Positions 21,330 to 32,678 of a stretch of 64,000 bases of DNA are shown one piece after another. Under the pieces are notes generated by a model that was given only the letters and a program-made list of their open reading frames with translations, did not search any database and was not told the origin of the DNA. Each line of letters starts with the position of its first letter. Positions within the stretch are counted from its first letter, which is position 1. Both the position numbers and the translations under genes were made by a program. Origin of the DNA: Gnomoniopsis sp. IMI 355080 (Eukaryota > Ascomycota > Sordariomycetes > Diaporthales > Gnomoniaceae); contig JAPEVC010000125.1 in the NCBI GenBank assembly GCA_027946555.1, positions 41,627 to 105,626 of the forward strand, written 5' to 3'.

Positions 21330-22073
21330 CTACAAAACAGCAGCTACCATGGCACCGAAAACACCAAAGACACCAACAGCGGCAGGGCCATTGAAAGGCG
21401 CGCCAGCTGTCACAAACGTGCTGGTCGGCGTTGGTCGACCTGTGGTGGGAGTTGCGCTTGTCACAATCGTGGTGGGGCGACCGGTGCTTGTCGGTCTCAC
21501 GGTGCTCACAGGGGGAGACGACGGCAGTGCTGAGCTGGTTGGCTTGGGGGGAGACGACGGTAGTGCTGAGCTGGTTGGCTTAGGCGGCGGCGGGGGCAAC
21601 GCTGAGCTTGTCGGCTTGGAAGGCGACGACGGCAGCGCTGAGCTGGTCGGCTTGGGTGGTTGTGAAGGCTTTGGCGGAACAGATGGCGGCGGCTGTGAGG
21701 GACAAGGAGGGCATTTCTGACACGGATTTGAAGGCGGGCACTTGGGTGGCTCTGGTTTCCCCCAGTCTCCATTTGCTCCAGCGTTTGCTGATGCTGCGTC
21801 GTCACGCTTCCATCCACCTCCTTTGCCACCATCTGGGCATTTGCATTTGTCTCCTCCGCCGTGACCCCAGTCCTCAGTAGCCACGTCGCGTTTGTAGTAG
21901 CCCGGGGGGCATTTGCCGCCGCCGGGCTGGCCCCAGTTCCCAGTATCTTCAGTCCGCTTACACTGGTCTCCACCACCTCCTCCCCAATTGGCGACCGCCG
22001 GTATATCAGTGGCCGCTTGTGAGACGACGACACTAGCGAACAAAAGGTTGAGTGCAATGGAACACGGTCTCAT
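21330..22073 (-). CDS. secreted GPI-type protein with Kex2-flanked W-G-C repeats and Pro/Ser repeats
   Basis: Single-exon 247-aa precursor. Residues 1-21 are a signal peptide (ALNLLFASVVVSQA). Residues 29-112 hold four related units that begin [ND]WG, continue Gly/Pro-rich and reach a Cys about 9 residues later (W30, W47, W69, W104). Units 1-3 end in KR dibasic sites (39-40, 61-62, 89-90), the Kex2 cleavage motif. A Cys/Pro stretch and four tandem copies of a KPTSSALP unit follow, then Thr/Ser-rich sequence and a hydrophobic C-terminus (AAVGVFGVFGAMVAAVL) preceded by small residues, typical of a GPI signal. Met 22073 is preferred over the Met at 22100 because it starts the signal peptide. It may be a wall protein, a precursor releasing small peptides, or both. 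No DUF3328 or tyrosinase gene is beside it, so a dikaritin-type RiPP cluster is not indicated. Confidence 0.8.
   Translation of the reverse strand: MRPCSIALNLLFASVVVSQAATDIPAVANWGGGGGDQCKRTEDTGNWGQPGGGKCPPGYYKRDVATEDWGHGGGDKCKCPDGGKGGGWKRDDAASANAGANGDWGKPEPPKCPPSNPCQKCPPCPSQPPPSVPPKPSQPPKPTSSALPSSPSKPTSSALPPPPPKPTSSALPSSPPKPTSSALPSSPPVSTVRPTSTGRPTTIVTSATPTTGRPTPTSTFVTAGAPFNGPAAVGVFGVFGAMVAAVL
21511..21654. repeat. four 36-bp tandem coding repeats
   Basis: Four in-frame copies of a roughly 36-base unit encoding KPTSSALP plus four Pro/Ser residues (minus strand). The third copy differs by PPPP in place of SSPP. Such repeats change number easily by slippage or recombination. Confidence 0.75.
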
Positions 22074-24506
22074 CTTGGCTGTGTGGTAATGAACAACCAA
22101 GACTGTGGGGAATGTATAGCAGATTAGAGCTAGTTATCTGTTCTTATAGAACAGCAGCTGCACTTAAAGCGAGAGACTAAGTAGTGTAGAAGGATGGAAC
22201 GGAACGGAGTGGGAATTGTCGCAAGAGGAACACCCTCTATTTGAATACGTACTTGAACGTGAAGTGTTGGTGTAGGACATGCCACACCCCGGAGCAAGCC
22301 ATGGTAAAGAATATACCAAGAATCAATCTCGTATAGTTTTGAGGCTGGCGGTGCAAATTCTTTGAGACCTCATCCATCCCCTACCTGCCTGGGTAGTAGC
22401 CAGGTCAGTAATCGTGATCAGGGGGACCTAGTCTATCAAAAATAGATGGCTGTACTCTGAGGTGTGGGATGGCATATAAGTGTGGTAGAGAGGCACTGCA
22501 TAGCTCCGCCAGATTCACACGTGAAACCAGCATGATTATAGTTTACCTAGGTATATGTCGCCATTATACTATGTACCTTTCATCCGATGTAGCTGGGGCG
22601 ATTTGCTCTACTATGTACATCCAAGCCCCTCCTCACCTGCGGGATCTCTGTGGGTGCACTTGACCAATGGAAGTGCTCTTGGTCAATGCTGCAAACAAGA
22701 ATGACCGTGAAATACCTGATCTGGCGGATTCTGGCCCTAAACACGGAAGACTTCCTAATATGACCTAGGTATAGCGGACTCTATATCGGCAGTCCCTACT
22801 AGGCGATTGGCTTACCTAGTTGTACATACGCAATTGACTCAAAGTATGCTCTGGTCCTCTTCGGACCGCACGTGGATCATAATTCTTCTAGATTCTGGAA
22901 GGTGACGTCGATATTGACTCTCATCCTAATCATAAGATGGGAAATCTTGAATTGACGCCCTCCAGAGACTCTGGATGCTTCCATAGAGATGCGCTTCTTT
23001 TGATACCAGCACACCCTGCAACTCAACTCCACCCAGCGTGTGCATCAGTGGCCAGCCAGGAGGTAGTCTTCACAAAAGCTTAGCCTACCTCAGCCATGTC
23101 GTAATTGTGACCGTTTTCCAACGCCTGTGTGTGCCGCTGAGGAGTGTGCAACCAGACTTTGAGAGTTCTCACCGCAGGACGAACCGGGCACAGACGTGCA
23201 GTAAATGAGTTAGGACCACTGATCAGGGGGAACCGTTTCCACTGACGCGATATTGACCAATTATGTTGCTGTGGTGGGAGCTTGGTAGACCAGCCGGGTC
23301 TTTGGGTGAATCTTGTTACGCACAGCCTCTCGTCACAGGTTTTGCGAACTTTAAAACATCGGACGGCTGCCTCTGTCAGGGGCCATTTCACATCGAAGGA
23401 GGCTCTGTGGCTTGCCTAGCTCGGCCGCACTACAGCTTTGTGGGAAAGGTGACTCCTTAGCCTGCAAGGATGTTATTATGCTTAAACCTTAGTGATGGAT
23501 CCCCTGCAACCTTAAATTCTCCAGGGCTCTTCGAGTTGCCTCACAACCATTTGTTGTCGTATGACTGGTCTCTGGAGTCTGCGCATTGAGCCTGTGATTG
23601 AAGAAAACCAACCTCACAAAAGTACACCGTAGTACTGACAAACTTGTTTCTATCGGGCTCTGATTCCGAGGACGCCTGTTATGGAATAAAGACATGTCGC
23701 ACAAATTGTTGATGAAACAATATGCCATGCTCCCCTTCATGCCCTCCAGCTGCAACCTTTTTTAGAGGTCCGGATTCGGCAATCGATGGATACAGGCCAA
23801 GGTTGTGAGGTGGGTAGTCAACACTGAGATAGGACAAATGAAGCGACCTTGGCCGTTGCTGCCATCTGATAGTATATGCTCGCAGTGCATTCCCAGGTTT
23901 CTCTATATAGTATCATAGTGTTCTGAGAAGATGCCGAAGGGATGGATCAATGCCCTGGCCACTACCGAAGGCAGCCTCCCACTACGGGAGGCAGGTTTTG
24001 CCGTGGACGTTTGCACTCAAGATCAACTGATGTCAATAAATATGATTTTTATTAAAATCATGCGGGGTTCCGAGGGCGCAGGTGATCTGTCATAGGAGTC
24101 CGAGCCCTACCTAGTTTGGTACGCATGCCATTTATCACCTTACCTAGTAGGTACGAGTGTTTTCCAATACCACCCATAGAACGTATGGGTTTCCGGGCAC
24201 AAGGGTCACATACTATATAAATGACTTCTGAAGACCCCTGCAACATATGCGGCTGTTCGCTTCTCGGTAATGTGTGATCAAAGTTGAATACCCTGCATAT
24301 GGGGAATGCGGAGGGTTGCATTTAGGATATAAGAAAGATGCGGGGCCAACATATGATATAGACTGACCGGACGATAGTCAGGACTCATCAGCTTCAAAAC
24401 TAGACAGCACACTGACTGCCCTGGGCACTTGGTCTCATAATACCACGATGATAATTGTACGAATATGTTCGAGGACTAAACTAGCACGTACTTTGGTCTC
24501 AATACC
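22074..24506. other. 2.4-kb gene-poor intergenic region
   Basis: Short open stretches exist on both strands, but none has recognisable domains, splice-consistent extension or coding-like composition. Seen: ACCTAGG palindromic motifs at 22545 and 22763, and a 7-bp hairpin GCCTCCC/GGGAGGC at 23974-23992 with loop ACTAC. A small effector-like gene cannot be excluded. Confidence 0.5.
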
Positions 24507-26943
24507 TCACAAGGTCACAGAAAAAGACTGTAGATCTTCCTCACGACTCGAACTGCCGACCCAGAATGTAAAATTGCCGCTTTCGACAGTCCATTCAAGA
24601 TCCTGCCAATAGCCAAGTTCGTCATGTCTGATTGTCCATTCGAGTGTCGTGTCTTCTCCCGGTGCTAGCTCAACCTTGCTGAACCGGATGAGTTGCATGT
24701 TTGGAGTCTCTATGGTCGTGTATTGTTGTCGGAAATAGACTTGAGGTACCTCTTTGCCAGTGACTGACCCAGTATTGGATACGGTCACCGACACGGAAAC
24801 ATTGCTGCTCCCGGAAATGACCCTGGCATCTGCTGCTGTGAACTCGAACGTAGTGTAGCTCATACCAAAGCCAAACTTGAAGGGTGGGTTTGCCCTATCC
24901 AGTATTGGCCAGGACCAGTATGAGCCGGCATCCGAGGGCAGGTAGTCATAATATATGGGCGACGCACCGCTGTCCGGGGGCAGCGTTATGGGCAATTTGG
25001 CACTTGGGTTTACTATGCCGTAAAGCGTATCCACCAATGCCTCTCCCGTGTACTCTCCCGCCAAAAAGGTGTGAAGAATCGCGCTTGTCCTCGCGACGGT
25101 AGAGTTTGGAAGTACGAAACCTTGGCCGCCTGTCATGACTAGCACTGTAGGGACGCCGGCATCGAGCACAGCATCGAGAAGGTCTTGCTGGAGACCGGGG
25201 AAGCTCAGTGATGGGTGTGCGAAAAATTCGCCATCAGTACGCCACTTTGCCGCGCCGTCTTCGCTGAGGACTGAAACGGATCCGAGGCAGACGATGGCCA
25301 GACCGGCCTCCTTCGCAGCGGAGACGGCTGTGGAGATGCCTGATGAGTCGGTAGTGTTCGTCAGATCAACGCCTGGTACGTAGTCGACGTTGCTAGTACC
25401 AAGATAGTTTTGCAAGGACTCCACGAAGGGTGTACCGTGCAAAGGCTGAGTGGAGTTATTGGGTGCGTAGGAGCCCATGACGAGCAGGTCAGCCAGTGGG
25501 CCAAGTACAGCCAATTTGCTAGCGTTGGCCTTGGCCAAAGGCAGGAGACCGTCATTGTGTAGCAAAACGATGGCCTCTTCGGATGCGTTCTTGGCGACTT
25601 CGAGATGGCTCGCCTGGCGCAAGGTGGCGTTCAGATTCTCGATGGTAGGAAGAGGTTGGTCGAATACACCGGTCAGAAACTTGATCTCCAAAAGTTGGCT
25701 GACGGCGTTATTGACCAAGTCCACGACGATGGAATCGTTGGCACTATCGATGAGGTTGGGGAACATGGCAGGCTGGCTCGGTGAGAGTTCCAGCTGAAGC
25801 CCAGCCTTCAGGGCTTTGAGGGCTGCATTCGTGGATGAACTGGCCACTGCATGGAGTGTGTACAGCTCGCTAATGGCCCCAGCATCTGACATAATGACTC
25901 CGTCGAAGCCGATGGTGCTGCGAAGGACAGTCTGCAGCAAGTATTTGTTGACCGACATTGGGACTCGGTCCAGGGCGGCGTACGATGCCATCAAAGCCTT
26001 TGGGTGGGCATCATTGACAACTTTGATGAATGGCATGGCCTGCTCGTTCATGATATGGTTGATCCCGCCGTACTGTGACGCTGCGTTGATGCCGCCAGAG
26101 CTTTGACCATAAACGAAATGCTTAACCGTACAAGCCACTTTGACGTATCCTTCGTCATCGAGCTGTTGCATAGCATTCACATACGCCGTGCCAAACTCTC
26201 CAACCAGATAGCGGTCCTCACCGTACCTGTTGGAATTAGCCACCGAGAAGGCAAAGAAGTGAGGCAGGGTCCTACCAGCACCCTGCCAAGGTAAGTCTAG
26301 AAAATACTTACATCTCACCAATCCGACCGCCATGATGCTCTTTGGCAATATCAAGCTCTGGTGAAAGTACCCAACGGGTTCCAATGGCCACATTTTCATC
26401 CCTGATTACACCTATCACCTGTTCGTAAAGCGGGACGTTGAACGAGGCGCCGAGGGAGAGTGACGATGGGAACAATGTCCCTCCAAGCAAGTAAATGGAG
26501 TTCAACGAGTCGGTGAGTGTAACATACGGAATCCCAAGATCTGTCGAGTTGATTTGCTGCTCTCGAATAGTATTTGCCAGGGGTAATACATCCGATGCGA
26601 GATTATAGTTGTCGCCAAAGCCTAAATTTGAATTCTTAGTGAGAATAATATCGCGAGCGCACTGACAGGCGTCCATCAACATACCAAGAATGCCGTTCTG
26701 GTATTCCGCCAAGATATCATAACTTGTTTGGTTAAAAGAAAGGTCTGAGCCTAGAAGCCGTCGGACTCCTCCCATCTGTCCAATCTTCTCGGACCATGTC
26801 ATTCGCGAAAGAAGGTCCGCTGCGCGATCTGAAGCAGAAAAAGAAGCATCTTTGTAGATCGCAGATGAGCTGTTGGTAGTATTGCTCGTCGCCCGTGCCT
26901 CTGAAGCGAGCACAAAGCCCAAGACTATCGAACTGGGCTTCAT
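24507..26943 (-). CDS. glycoside hydrolase family 3 (beta-glucosidase/beta-N-acetylglucosaminidase-like)
   Basis: Predicted secreted 783-aa GH3 enzyme that releases terminal beta-linked sugars. Exons are 26943-26312 and 26226-24507. Residues 1-18 are a signal peptide. The GH3 N-terminal barrel includes LLSRMTWSEKIGQMGG, TLFPSSLSLGASFN, YGEDRYLVGEFGTAYV and KHF (246-248, substrate-binding Lys-His). The catalytic nucleophile is D325 in FDGVIMSDAG. The alpha/beta sandwich domain follows (VLGPLADLLVMGSYAP, GGQGFVLPNSTVA), then the fibronectin-III-like domain (GFGMSYTTFEFTAADARV, VTVSNTGSVTGKEVPQVYF), which is complete to the stop. Most fungal GH3 beta-glucosidases have MSDW after the nucleophile. 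The SDA here is less usual, so specificity is uncertain. Several N-glycosylation sites are present. It is intact and has no clear operon-like partners. Confidence 0.9.
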
Positions 26944-29667
26944 AATGTTCGATAGGGTTGGCACTGAAGTAAATTGGAGAGCGAAATACCAGGATTGGAC
27001 TGAGAGACGATGGGCATGCCTGAGCTCGGTAAAATGAAACCGTGTATGACCGCCACCGACCAGTCTTTATAAAAGAGACGAAAGGGCACGACGCGTTCCA
27101 ATATACATTTTTATATGGCGGTCAGCCGGAAGTCCATGCAAGACTCCAGAGCAATCTCGGCTTCCAGTTTTTCGTCATTGTGCTGAGTGCTGTCCCGCAC
27201 CTCCAAAAGGGCACCGACAGATTGGATACGCCATCTATTGGACCCATGTTCATCGCTCGATGGTCCCTAGTCGTGACTGACTTCACCTACATATGCAGGT
27301 CCATGATAAGGATCCAACGTCCCGGGGTGAAAGGATCTGTAAAAGTGGGTACTCGGGAATCGGTCTGCTTCCTGATTTGGACTGGCCTCGACGTGTGAGT
27401 GGCCAGAATTGAAGACGCAAGAGAATCCCTGGTTGTCACCATTTGGGAATCATTGAAACATTTTTCTTCTAATGCGAAATTAAGCCAATACTTATAGCTC
27501 GTACTGCCTGCATGTTTAATTCAGGCGTGTTGACTGCCCAACTATGAACCCAAAGCTCGCAGCTCGCTCGGGACTTCTTCCAGAGGCCCATCTGCTGGGG
27601 TTGATCGACCGCCTCGGAATGTAGCCATTTGATGGAACTTCATTTGTGTTCGTTGCCTTTTGAATTTTGGAGTCATAAGGAAAAGAGATGCTAGCGTTCG
27701 GCTGGACATTGCTGCGCAAATAAAGACAAACACAACGTTCAAGCTCTGCACGAACACTATTAGCCACGCGTATCGAAAGACTTTGGGGTACACTTTTAGG
27801 TAGAGACTTACGAGATTGCCGTGCCCTTTTTGATTCTATTTTCGTTCAAGAAACTCTTGCGAATATCCAAGTCTGTTCAATCCATCTGTACAACCCGTAT
27901 TGATTACATAAAACACAAGATGGCCCTTCAAGCAAAACGAGGCGAAGACGAGCCGACGACGCACACATATCTCAATTGATGCAAGGAGAGAAGCCTGTGT
28001 ACAGTATGTTCTCAAGTTAAAGCCAAGAATACCATGTTAGTGGATCCCCTACTACACTTGTAAATGCAGGTGCAAGTACCGTTCCTGGGCAAGCCCGAGT
28101 CCCCATAGGTCCGTCTCCGCCCCTGAGATTTCTTCGATATTCCCTCTTGACTCTTCGCTACCTAGGTAGGCTATGCGTATAGATTTTGCACGAGGAAGCA
28201 CTCGGAAGCGCGTCGGGATTGGTACCATTGCGTGCTCCATTTCTACCCCGTAATATGGTCGGAGACAATCCCATAGCCAGGTAGTATATCCTATTGATCG
28301 GTCTAGGCAATTTGACCAGGTGTACCGCAATACAAAAACTTGATGGAAGCGTTCGGGTACAACTTTCATCGAAAATACCACAGACGGTCATTGGTCAGAG
28401 GTCTTGATACTTGTTGTCTTCAAGGCTGAGGCACATCCTACATTTTGACGGCGTTGGTAGGTCAGTAGTGATAGTAGGTTGCCGTACATAGAATCCAGGG
28501 CTGTAATGATAAGCAAATCGCAAAATGTAGGAGGAACCAGTGACATTGTCTCGACAAGCCCCTCAAGCGCTGGAGATATTTGCCTTGAGACCGTGACCTT
28601 CTGGTGGCGGCTGACATTCACACAGCACCAGACAGAAAAGTGCGGTGGTTGTTCGGGTGTAACGACGTCAGGTCTCACCTTGTGGCAGCGATACACATCG
28701 AAAATCTCTCTGTTGTGGTGCGAGCATGGATAGGAGCAGAATTGGGTTACGTCCGACTGAGCAGTCTTGGGCAGTTGGGTTACTGGGAACAATGCTCCAG
28801 AGGAAAATCTTTGTAAATCTCTGGGCTGTTACGTAAAAATCCAGTAGCTTGAATGAGTGGTATGCTTGATAGGCGAGCTTCTTCTCGCCGTCTCTGTTGC
28901 GTACGATTTCGAAAGATCAGGCATGTAACAGCTCAAGGCTGATACCAGATAATGAGCGCTGCGCACGCATTGGCAACTACGTCTGGATAAGGGTAGTCCT
29001 TGTAATGTGGCTGAAAGGGAAGGTTGCTTATACGACATGCTTGATTGGTTGCCCTGTTCAAGGCACGGCCTGCAAAGCTATTCATAGTCGAGCCTCATAG
29101 CGTCTAAGCGCGTATACGCGTATACGCGTATACGATGAGGGCGTGAGATGTCGTTGAGAACACTGTACCTAGGTCTGCAGGCGCTGGCAGGCTCGGATAC
29201 TTGGCCGAGGATCTGCAGTTGTGGGGGGGCGCGCTCCCCTGACTTAGCGCGACGGAAGCCCCCGAATTGTAATAATAACAAGGGTTCGGACCTGCAACGA
29301 CATGGCCCATCCGTGACAGGAACCCACATTTCCACGTCAAGCGAAACACCACACATTGCATTCAAGCGCAGACATACCTACTGGTCGCTTGAAACGGATG
29401 ACGGGCACACCCCCCAGACCCGCAATAAGGCGCGACGTCTCCACCCGCATGGAAATCTCCAGATATCTGGCCTTGGCACAAGAACTTAGCTGGCTTCTCT
29501 GTCGCTTTCGGATTTGTAGAGCCACGGCCTGTTCGAAGACTCCGGTGCTCCCGCCCGACTTGCGTCACGATAATAGTCCAGTCTGTCGCTTCTTCATCTT
29601 TCGAATCTTCTCTGGTCCGCTGCCTCTCTTCTTTCAATTCTTCCCTTCGCTCTCGACAAACAGAACC
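26944..29667. other. 2.7-kb gene-poor divergent intergenic region
   Basis: Lies between the GH3 gene (minus) and the MFSD10-like gene (plus). A TATA-like TTATAAAG occurs about 120 bases upstream of the GH3 start (near 27066). A CCGGGG CreA-type hexamer is at 27322. ACCTAGG motifs lie at 28160 and 29167, and an alternating CGCGTATA repeat at 29109. No reading frame here has recognisable content. Confidence 0.5.
29109..29134. repeat. CGCGTATA tandem repeat (3.25 units)
   Basis: Twenty-six bases of strictly alternating pyrimidine-purine with period 8. It is self-complementary, so it can form a cruciform and is prone to Z-DNA. Confidence 0.8.
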
Positions 29668-31106
29668 ATGGCCGCTCCCGTAGATGCAGCGACCCGGAAG
29701 CGGGTGCTCAAGGTCATCTTCATTTCTTTGCTGCTGGATCTGGTCAGTTACCCTCCCCGTGCTGTTTCAACGTGTGCCGTCCCAGCGAAGCCACTGGATT
29801 AACAGCTAACAATGCGCCACAGATATCTTTCACTTTCATCCTCCCGCTTTTCCCTGCCCTCCTCGAGTTCTACCGCAATGTCGAAGCTCCAACCGACGCG
29901 TCACAAGAGCAGCCTCAAACCCTCCTAGCCTGGGTTCTCAGCTATCTGAACGCCTACAAAGCTGCCTTTGCCCGACCCATCGACTCCCGCTACGACATCG
30001 TTCTCCTCGGTGGTGCCCTTGGCTCGCTCTTCTCCCTGCTCCAAGCCGTCGCATCCCCCATCATCGGCTCCCTGTCCGACAAATATGGCCGTCGTACGGC
30101 GCTGCTGGCCAGTATGATGGGCAATATCCTCTCTGTTCTGCTGTGGGTCATGGCGACGGACTTCCGCACTTTCCTGCTCAGCCGCATTGTGGGAGGCTTG
30201 TCCGAGGGCAATGTGCAGCTTGCGACCGCCATCGCAACAGATATCTCTGATAGCTCGAGTCGTGGTTCGACCATGGCGCTGATTGGCGCATGCTTCTCGA
30301 TCGCATTCACCTTTGGCCCCGCGCTCGGCGCATACCTCAGCACTGTCGCGACCGTGGCAGCGAACCCCTTCGCAGCAGCGGCCGGCTTCTCGCTCTTCCT
30401 GATCCTGACCGAGACGCTGTACCTCTACTTTGCGCTCCCCGAAACCCTTCCCTCCATGACCGGCGAGAAGAAGAAGAATGGCGAAGCGACGACCGCCAAA
30501 TCCGAGAAGCCCAAGCCCATGCAGCGGACCAACTCCCACTTCCTCCTCAACGCCGTCCACTTCGCTTTTCTGTTGTTCTTTTCCGGCATGGAGTTCTCGC
30601 TCCCTTTTATGACCTACGATCTCTTCGGCTACACGGCCGCTAAGAACGGGCGTTTGTTGGGCTTCGTGGGCTTCATTGCCTCGTTATTGCAGGGAGGTGT
30701 TACTCGCCGGTTGCCACCGCTCCTGAGCGTCAAGATCGGCGTGGTGGCGTGTCTGGCTGCTTTTATCATGCTGGGCCGCATTTCGTCCGTAACAATGCTG
30801 TACGTGGCTGCCACATGCTTGGCGACGACATCCGCAACAGTTGTGACGGGGTTGAATGCGCTTTCGAGCTTTGAGGCGGCGGACAGCGAGAGGGGTGGGA
30901 AGCTGGGAATACTACGCAGTTGGGGACAGATCGGACGAGGACTGGGCCCCATTTTGTTCACCAGCGTGTATTGGTGGGCTGGTAGGGAGGTTGCGTATGG
31001 CATTGGCGCCGCTGGAATTGCCGCCGTTGTCGCGGTTGTGTTTGGAACATTGAAGTCACCTCCTGGGTCAGAAAAGGTCAAGGCCAAAGCTGGCAAGAAG
31101 GAGTAA
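29668..31106 (+). CDS. MFS transporter, MFSD10/TETRAN-like
   Basis: Predicted 452-aa, 12-TM protein. Exons are 29668-29742 and 29823-31106 (80-nt intron inside TM1). After splicing TM1 reads VIFISLLLDLISFTFILPLFPALLEFYR, the family opening. A long luminal loop follows, then GALGSLFSLLQAVASPIIGSL, motif A SDKYGRRTALL, RIVGGLSEGNVQLATAIATD (TM4) and FTFGPALGAYLS (motif C, TM5). A charged central loop (GEKKKNGEATTAKSEKPKP) precedes TM7. SFEAADSERGGKLGILRSWGQIGRGLGPI matches the TM10-11 signature of MFSD10 and tetracycline-resistance-like carriers. The C-terminus is basic. The substrate is unknown; animal homologues export organic anions. It is intact and GC-rich, with CT-rich sequence upstream typical of a fungal core promoter. 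Confidence 0.9.
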
Positions 31107-31796
31107 TGGCCTTGTCCTTGGACGTAGCATTGTATGTAAGATAGCAAGTAAAAAGCATGTCTTTGGGACGGAAAACACTGATAGGGACTGAATAAACGGT
31201 CATCCAGTCATTCCCTTTGTTTCTAGCCGTTTCGCTCACAAGGTCTGGGCTGAAGTCATGTATGATATGTTCGCCCACGCAGCTCAAGATTGTAGGAGAA
31301 CAAATGCACAAGGCATTTAATTTTAGATGATAGGACTTTGTGAGAATGATTTGAGTCAAAATACTCATATGTACATGCATTCTAGTGTTCTCAATATGCG
31401 CTGTGTACTTACTTACGACATGACAATGCGGCACTGTCATGACTTTGCCGGCGGCTAAAAGAGTGCGGATAGAAAATAAGACCCAACACCAAAGTTTCTT
31501 CGTCTTCGAACGTCTTGTATCATTTGGACCTAGGAGCCGCGCAAGACCGTAAATTTTCTCCAGCCTTTATTTGAAGCTCTTTCACCCGGACCGCGACAAT
31601 CCAGAAAAATAACATCACCAATCGTCCAATACCTTAGGTACACAGTAGCACCACGGCTTCTCGTATTGACGTCATCCTCCAGACGCGCTCATAAACGCGC
31701 CAGGCAAGGCTCACCGTGCAAAGCTGAGGGGGGGAAAGAGAGAGAGCGAGAGAGCGACTGATTTTTAAACAAATCCTCAATCTACCGGCCGACAAG
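31107..31796. other. intergenic
   Basis: 690 bases between two plus-strand genes. A short GA-rich run (about 31733-31757) lies in the presumed 5' UTR of the next gene. Nothing else was recognised. Confidence 0.6.
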
Positions 31797-32678
31797 ATGG
31801 CTCCATCACCACTCGTGTCAGCGACGCTTCAGTCTGCCCTTTTGAGCGCGACGTCGAACATCCTAGCTCAAGCTATAACAGCTTATCGGAGCGAGGTATG
31901 AAGTCCTCGTTGTGACGATGAAGCTAGACCTTCAGGGTCATTCACCTGTGCGGCTTGTTACTCCGGCTTACACTCGCGTAGAAAGCTTTTACGATCGACT
32001 GGGTGCCGGTCTTCCAATTCTTCCTCTTCACTGTTGTGTCTACTCCACCCAACTTTCTGTGTAAGCGTTGACAACCCCCCTCCCCTCTGTCCACCGCCTC
32101 TTCTCGCTTCAAGAGAAGGGTCATACGTAGCTTTGATCTGTCCCAAGGCATCTCATCTTAACAAACATTCAGGGCAAGAATTTCTTGAGTCAACCTTTCC
32201 AGCTACAGTATCCACACCCACCCCGGAGGCCGTAAATCCCGCCTCGGCCAACAATGAAAAAGAACTCGACCGCGAAGCCCGTGAAGGCCGCCGGGTCGAG
32301 GTCAAGCTCAACATCCGGAACACCGTCATCAAGTTCCTGCTCGACCAGACCATCGGGGCGGCGGTCAACACGCTCCTGTTCAGCATGTTCATGCACAGCA
32401 TCCAGGCGGCCATGTCGCACCGCACCACGGGCGCAAACGACAGCGTGTCGTTCCTCGCGAGCGGGAAGGCGCTGGACTACTCGCAGGTGAATTGGAAGGT
32501 GGTGATGGAGAGGTCGAGGCTCGAGTTCATGCCCATCATGAGCGCGGGCTGGCGGCTGTGGCCGTTTGTGAGCTTATTCAACTTTGTGGTGGTCAAGAGC
32601 GTCGAGGTCAGGAATTTGGTGGGCTCACTGGCGGGTGTGGCGTGGGGGATCTATATGAGTCTGGTGGCGGCGAGGTAG
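31797..32678 (+). CDS. Mpv17/PMP22 family membrane protein
   Basis: Predicted 227-aa, four-helix integral membrane protein of peroxisome or inner mitochondrial membrane. Exons are 31797-31895, 31982-32060 and 32173-32678 (introns of 86 and 112 nt). The order follows the family: N-terminal helix (LQSALLSATSNILAQAITAYR), IDWVPVFQFFLFTVVSTPPNFLW, a charged linker, NTVIKFLLDQTIGAAVNTLLF, then the C-terminal Mpv17 signature. In that signature VNWKVVMERSRLEFMPIMSA is followed by GWRLWPFVSLFNFVVV, with its conserved W-x-P-x-x-x-x-x-N-F core, and GSLAGVAWGIYMSLVA. Family members influence membrane permeability and mtDNA stability; the exact role here is unknown. The reading frame is only complete after splicing, which supports the model. 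Confidence 0.9.

Noticed and set aside
21330..22073. alpha-pheromone precursor
   Set aside because: Repeats lack the conserved pheromone core and the protein has a GPI-type tail and Pro/Ser repeats.
23080..23391. 103-codon minus-strand frame with several Cys
   Set aside because: No signal peptide or domain; kept only as part of the gene-poor region.
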